Below are positions 6,818 to 9,694 of a stretch of 9,694 nt of DNA, one piece after another. The translations under genes were made by a program, and so were the position numbers. The DNA comes from CAZLKN01 sp964560135 (lineage in GTDB: Bacteria > Actinomycetota > JAICYB01): positions 1 through 9,694 of the forward strand of contig CAZLKN010000086.1 in assembly GCA_964560135.1 (NCBI GenBank), in the 5' to 3' direction. Numbering within the stretch: position 1 is the first letter of the stretch; the number at the start of each line of letters is the position of its first letter. The notes under the pieces were generated by a model. The model ran no database searches, had not been told where the DNA came from, and saw only the letters and a list, made by a program, of their open reading frames with translations.

Positions 6818-7156
6818 ATGAGCGACGAGGACGTCACCCTGTACCGGGACGACTGCGAGGACTGCATGGCCGCCCTCGAGTACCTGGAGGCACGGGGTCT
6901 CTCGGTGGCCGTCCAGGACGTCCTGGCCGACCCGCCGAGCCCGGTGGAACTGCTCGAACTGAGCGAGGCCGCGGCATCGATCGAAGCGCTGGTACGCGAG
7001 GATCTGCGTGACGAGGTCGCCGATTTCGACGACGAGGGCGTGGCCGATTATCTGGCTACCGATCCCTCCCGGCTCGCGCATCCCATCGTCGACGCCGGGG
7101 ACGACGTGCTCGTCGGATTCGGACCCGAGTTGCGCGAGGCCTTCTCCTCCGGCTGA
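6818..7156 (+). CDS. Small ArsC/Spx-like thioredoxin-fold protein with CxxC
   Basis: The 112-residue protein starts with a beta strand leading into a CxxC (TLYRDDCEDCMAALEYL, C13 and C16). DVLADPPSPVELLEL follows, like the ArsC/Spx pattern of Asp, Pro and an SxxEL helix. It ends with HPIVDAGDDVLVGFGPELREAF, like the terminal strands of ArsC-family proteins. The Arg that usually precedes the late Pro in arsenate reductases (RP) is replaced: here the sequence is LAHP. Arsenate reduction is therefore doubtful, and a thiol-disulfide or regulatory role, or a glutaredoxin-like one, is as likely. A good Shine-Dalgarno (GGAGGA, 6805-6810) lies 7 bases before the ATG, and the gene starts 15 bases after nadE, so it is probably co-transcribed. 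Its stop is one base from the stop of the convergent Mrp gene. Confidence 0.82.
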   Translation: MSDEDVTLYRDDCEDCMAALEYLEARGLSVAVQDVLADPPSPVELLELSEAAASIEALVREDLRDEVADFDDEGVADYLATDPSRLAHPIVDAGDDVLVGFGPELREAFSSG

Positions 7157-7157
7157 C

Positions 7158-7967
7158 CTACAGCGAGGCCAGCGCCTCGGTGACGGCCCCGGCGATGAGC
7201 CGGAAGGCGTAGGACTGCTGGGAGTCCGGATCGGACACCGCCACCGGCACCCCCGCGTCCCCCGCCGAGGCCAACGCCGGATCCAGGGGGATCGTCCCGA
7301 GCCTCCGGACCCCCATCGCCCAGATCGAGCGGTCCTCCGCAACCCGGGGCAGCACGTCGATCCGGCGGTCGCAGTCGGGACACCTCAGGCCGCTCATGTT
7401 CTCCACCCCGCCGAGCACGGGGACGCCCGCCCGCCGGTACATCTCAACCACCTTCTTCGCGTCGAGATGCGCGACGTCCTGCGGGGTCACCACGACGAGC
7501 ACCCCGGAGACCCGCACCCGGCGGATCATCTGCTGCTGCAGGTCCGCGGTCCCCGGCGGCAGGTCGATCACCAGATGGTCGAGGTCGCCCCAGGCCACCC
7601 CGTGGACGAAACGCTGCAGGAGCAGGTCCACGAGCCCGGACCCGAGGGTCAGCGACTGGTCCTCGGCCAGCAGGAAGCCCGCCGACATGAGGCGGATCCC
7701 ATGCCGCTCCAGCGGTTCGAGCTGCTCGGCCTCCGCGCTCCACAGCGTCAGGTGTTTCAGAGGGCGGTGGCGGGCGAGGTTCACCATCCGCGGGATGTCG
7801 GGTGCGTACAGGTCGGCGTCCATCAGCCCCACCGAGGCTCCGGTCTCCGCGAGCGCCAGGGCCACGTTGAGGCTGACCGTGGACTTACCCACGCCCCCCT
7901 TCCCGCTGGCCACCGCGATCACCTCGCGTGCGGGCCCCGCGGCGCCGCTGCCGGCTGGATGTCGCAC
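7158..7967 (-). CDS. mrp: Mrp/ApbC-type P-loop ATPase (iron-sulfur carrier family)
   Basis: The 269-residue protein belongs to the Mrp/NBP35 family, which binds and transfers Fe-S clusters in the cytoplasm (family knowledge). It has a deviant Walker A, SGKGGVGKST (21-30), the switch region DADLYAPDIP (50-59), and Walker B/DLPPGTAD (135-142). TPQDVAHLDAKK, GGVENMSGLRCPDC and the metal-binding CxxC pair C196/C199 follow. It lacks the N-terminal MIP18/DUF59 domain of many longer bacterial Mrp proteins; only ~14 residues precede the ATPase core. The start is GTG 7967, preceded by GGAGG (7972-7976) at a 4-base spacing. It is divergent from glnA and convergent with the ArsC-like gene with a 1-base gap, so no terminator fits between the two stops. 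Confidence 0.93.
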   Translation of the reverse strand: MRHPAGSGAAGPAREVIAVASGKGGVGKSTVSLNVALALAETGASVGLMDADLYAPDIPRMVNLARHRPLKHLTLWSAEAEQLEPLERHGIRLMSAGFLLAEDQSLTLGSGLVDLLLQRFVHGVAWGDLDHLVIDLPPGTADLQQQMIRRVRVSGVLVVVTPQDVAHLDAKKVVEMYRRAGVPVLGGVENMSGLRCPDCDRRIDVLPRVAEDRSIWAMGVRRLGTIPLDPALASAGDAGVPVAVSDPDSQQSYAFRLIAGAVTEALASL

Positions 7968-7971
7968 CGTC

Positions 7972-7976
7972 CCTCC
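7972..7976 (-). promoter_or_regulatory. Ribosome binding site deciding the Mrp GTG start
   Basis: GGAGG on the minus strand lies four bases before the GTG at 7967 and fixes that start. Confidence 0.7.
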
Positions 7977-8000
7977 GGGGTCTTCCGCGCCTTGGCAGGC

Positions 8001-8006
8001 ATCCTA
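8001..8006 (-). promoter_or_regulatory. Candidate -10 element of the Mrp gene
   Basis: The minus strand reads TAGGAT here, a good match to TANNNT. It would start transcription about 25 bases before the GTG, leaving room for the Shine-Dalgarno. No recognisable -35 lies 17-18 bases upstream. Confidence 0.4.
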
Positions 8007-8049
8007 CCCGAAGCGGCCCCGCCTCCTCCGACGGCCGCCAGCCAGCGCG

Positions 8050-8086
8050 TTTACCTCCCCGTAACAGCCCGTTACCGTGGCGCAAC
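8050..8086 (+). promoter_or_regulatory. Putative GlnR-type nitrogen-control site upstream of glnA
   Basis: Four half-sites follow each other as TTTAC-N6-GTAAC-N5-GTTAC-N6-GCAAC. The GlnR consensus of streptomycetes and mycobacteria, as I recall it, is GTNAC-N6-GAAAC repeated with about 6 bases between the pairs. Each half-site here deviates by at most one base, and the middle gap is one base short. The inner two also form a perfect dyad, GTAAC-N5-GTTAC. The site ends 10 bases before the candidate glnA -10. Assignment to GlnR is inference, since no glnR gene is in the window. Confidence 0.55.
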
Positions 8087-8096
8087 CGAGGTCGCC

Positions 8097-8102
8097 TACA
8101 CT
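8097..8102 (+). promoter_or_regulatory. Candidate -10 element of glnA
   Basis: TACACT fits the actinobacterial -10 pattern. Transcription would start around 8109, giving a leader of ~34 bases that includes the AAGGAGG. The -35 region is poor, which would fit an activator-dependent promoter. Confidence 0.5.
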
Positions 8103-8130
8103 TCGGGACGTCACCGCCCGCCGCGACGTG

Positions 8131-8137
8131 AAGGAGG
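8131..8137 (+). promoter_or_regulatory. Strong ribosome binding site fixing the glnA start
   Basis: AAGGAGG lies five bases before ATG 8143. This rules out the longer in-frame reading from 8077, which would run through the promoter and binding site. Confidence 0.85.
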
Positions 8138-8142
8138 ACCAC

Positions 8143-9564
8143 ATGGGGACGCCACAGGACGTCCTGAAGCTCGTCAAGGACTCGGGAGCCAAAGTCATCG
8201 ACTTCCGGTTCTGCGACCTCCCCGGCCTGATGCAGCATTTCTCGATCCCGGCCACGGAGCTCTCCGAGGCAACCTTCGAGGACGGCCTCGGGTTCGACGG
8301 ATCGTCGATCCGCGGGTTCCAGGAGATCCAGGAGTCCGACATGATCCTGATCCCCGATCCCGATTCGGCCTACGTCGACCCGTTCCGCCAGCACCCCACG
8401 GTCAACATCAACTGCTTCGTGAAGGACCCGGTGACCGGCGAGTGGTATTCCCGGGACCCCCGGAACATCGCCCGCAAGGCGGAGGCCTTCCTCGCGGAGA
8501 GCGGGATCGCCGACACGTCGTTCTGGGGGCCGGAGCCCGAGTTCTACATCTTCGACTCGATCCGCTTCGACCAGAACCAGCACTCGGGCTTCTACTTCGT
8601 GGACGCCGTGGAGGGCGTGTGGAACTCGGGCCGTGAGGAGCCGGGCGGGAACAAGGGCTACAAGCCGCGTTACAAGGAGGGGTACTTCCCCGTCCCGCCG
8701 ATGGACCACTACCAGGATCTGCGCTCCGAGATGATGATGAAGCTGATCGAGTGCGGCGTGAACGTGGAGGTCCAGCACCACGAAGTCGGCACCGCGGGGC
8801 AGGCCGAGATCGACATGGGCTTCGGCCCCCTGCTGACGCAGGCCGACCGCGTGATGCTCATGAAGTACGTGGTGAAGAACGTGGCGATCCAGCACGACAA
8901 GACCGTCACGTTCATGCCGAAGCCGATCTTCCAGGACAACGGCTCGGGGATGCACGTGCACCAGTCGCTGTGGAAGGACGGCGAGACGCTGATGTTCGAC
9001 GAGACCGGGTACGCGCAACTCTCGGACGTCTCCCGCCACTACATCGGCGGTCTCCTGCAGCACGCGCCGGCGCTGCTGGCCTTCGCGGCCCCCACGACCA
9101 ACTCCTACCGGCGGCTCGTGCCCGGGTACGAGGCCCCCGTGAACCTCGTGTACTCGCAGCGCAACCGCTCGGCGTGCGTGCGCATCCCGTTGTACTCGAA
9201 GTCCAAGAAGGCCAAGCGGGTCGAGTTCCGGTGTCCCGATCCTTCCGCGAACCCCTACCTCACCTTCGCCGCGCTGCTCATGGCGGGCATCGACGGGATC
9301 ATGAACAAGATCGAGCCGCCGGACCCGGTGGACAAGAACATCTACGACCTCCCACCCGAGGAGGCCTCCGGGATCCCGACGGTGCCCTCCTCGCTCGAGG
9401 AGGCGCTACAGGCCTTGGAGGACGACCACGACTTCCTCCTCCGCGGGGACGTCTTCACCGAGGACGTGGTCCAGTCGTGGCTCGACTACAAGTGGAGCAG
9501 AGAGGTCTCCGAGGTCCGGCTGCGTCCGCACCCCTGGGAGTTCTACCTCTACTACGACATCTAA
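8143..9564 (+). CDS. glnA: Type I glutamine synthetase
   Basis: The 473-residue enzyme condenses glutamate and ammonia to glutamine using ATP; it is the central nitrogen-assimilation step and a cytoplasmic dodecamer in this family. Near the N-terminus DFRFCDLPG and DGLGFDGSSIRGFQ are the beta-grasp motifs. Metal ligands sit in GPEPEFYIF (E131, E133). The ATP-site motif NGSGMHVHQSL contains H271. The flap-loop Glu is E330 in PGYEAPVN, and R342 lies in NRSACVRIP. The adenylylation motif DKNIYDLPPEE places the modifiable Tyr at 401, so this is the type I-beta form, expected to be switched off by GlnE adenylylation. Length is normal for the class. It has its own promoter region, shared divergently with mrp, and ends 6 bases before a strong hairpin. 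Confidence 0.98.
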   Translation: MGTPQDVLKLVKDSGAKVIDFRFCDLPGLMQHFSIPATELSEATFEDGLGFDGSSIRGFQEIQESDMILIPDPDSAYVDPFRQHPTVNINCFVKDPVTGEWYSRDPRNIARKAEAFLAESGIADTSFWGPEPEFYIFDSIRFDQNQHSGFYFVDAVEGVWNSGREEPGGNKGYKPRYKEGYFPVPPMDHYQDLRSEMMMKLIECGVNVEVQHHEVGTAGQAEIDMGFGPLLTQADRVMLMKYVVKNVAIQHDKTVTFMPKPIFQDNGSGMHVHQSLWKDGETLMFDETGYAQLSDVSRHYIGGLLQHAPALLAFAAPTTNSYRRLVPGYEAPVNLVYSQRNRSACVRIPLYSKSKKAKRVEFRCPDPSANPYLTFAALLMAGIDGIMNKIEPPDPVDKNIYDLPPEEASGIPTVPSSLEEALQALEDDHDFLLRGDVFTEDVVQSWLDYKWSREVSEVRLRPHPWEFYLYYDI

Positions 9565-9570
9565 TCGGAT

Positions 9571-9606
9571 GGCCCGCTGACCTGCGGACACACGGGTCAG
9601 CGGGCC
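9571..9606 (+). terminator. Hairpin terminator after glnA
   Basis: A perfect 12-base stem (GGCCCGCTGACC at 9571-9582 pairing with GGTCAGCGGGCC at 9595-9606) encloses a 12-base loop, starting six bases after the glnA stop. The following sequence is only mildly T-rich, as is usual in high-GC actinobacteria. A second possible stem, CCGCTC (9605-9610) with GAGCGG (9631-9636), overlaps its right edge. Between 9637 and the window end I see nothing assignable. Confidence 0.8.
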
Positions 9607-9694
9607 GCTCGTTCCGTCTGTGTTCCGTGGGAGCGGCGGTCGATCAGAGTAGGTCCGGGTTCCTCGCGGGATGTCTCGGGCTCTCTCGTCGGGG

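Noticed and set aside
4487..7342. 951-codon open frame on the minus strand, opposite nadE and the LiaF-like gene
   Set aside because: It is antisense to nadE and to other well-supported genes. Long stop-free antisense frames are common in high-GC DNA, and its product is a low-complexity Gly/Val/His/Asp-rich sequence with no motif.
7885..9063. 392-codon minus-strand frame opposite glnA
   Set aside because: It is antisense to an unmistakable glutamine synthetase; there is no start signal or recognisable domain.

Overview
The window is about 70% GC, with strongly G/C-biased third codon positions, GTG starts, tightly packed genes and an actinobacterial gene repertoire (PspC-domain histidine kinase with a LuxR-type regulator, a LiaF-like PspC protein, an adenylylatable type I glutamine synthetase). 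It most likely comes from a member of the Actinomycetota. I cannot name the class or genus from the sequence alone. I see no phage, insertion sequence, CRISPR array or RNA gene, so this looks like ordinary chromosome.

Layout. Positions 1-1317 (minus) hold an incomplete secreted protein. It has a signal peptide, an alpha-helical Ala/Glu-rich region and a C-terminal array of Gly/Asp/Asn repeats that runs off the window. A 241-base spacer follows. Positions 1559-3420 (minus) hold a two-gene operon: a PspC-domain sensor kinase followed, with an ATGA overlap, by a NarL/LuxR response regulator. Facing it on the plus strand is a run of four genes: a PspC/LiaF-like membrane protein (3549-4871), a 66-residue two-helix membrane protein (ATGA overlap), glutamine-dependent NAD+ synthetase nadE (5078-6802), and a small ArsC/Spx-like CxxC protein (6818-7156). 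Tail to tail with that run lies an Mrp/ApbC-type P-loop ATPase (7158-7967, minus). Divergent from it is glnA (8143-9564, plus), which ends in a strong hairpin terminator. The last ~60 bases contain nothing I can assign.

How the parts may work together. The kinase, regulator and divergent LiaF-like protein form a three-component module of the LiaFSR/VraTSR/EsrISR kind, which in other Gram-positive bacteria responds to cell-envelope stress. A perfect 16-bp palindrome in their shared promoter region is the best candidate operator. The distal part of the plus-strand run is housekeeping (NAD synthesis and a thiol-redox-like protein). nadE may have its own leaderless promoter buried in the end of the upstream gene. 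glnA has four GlnR-like half-sites just upstream of a good -10 element, suggesting nitrogen control. NadE consumes the glutamine that GlnA makes, the only metabolic link visible between the neighbours.

I found no clearly undescribed defence or mobile system. The points most worth a second look are the palindrome in the three-component module, the two PspC proteins facing each other across it, the putative GlnR site, the leaderless nadE start and the secreted repeat protein.
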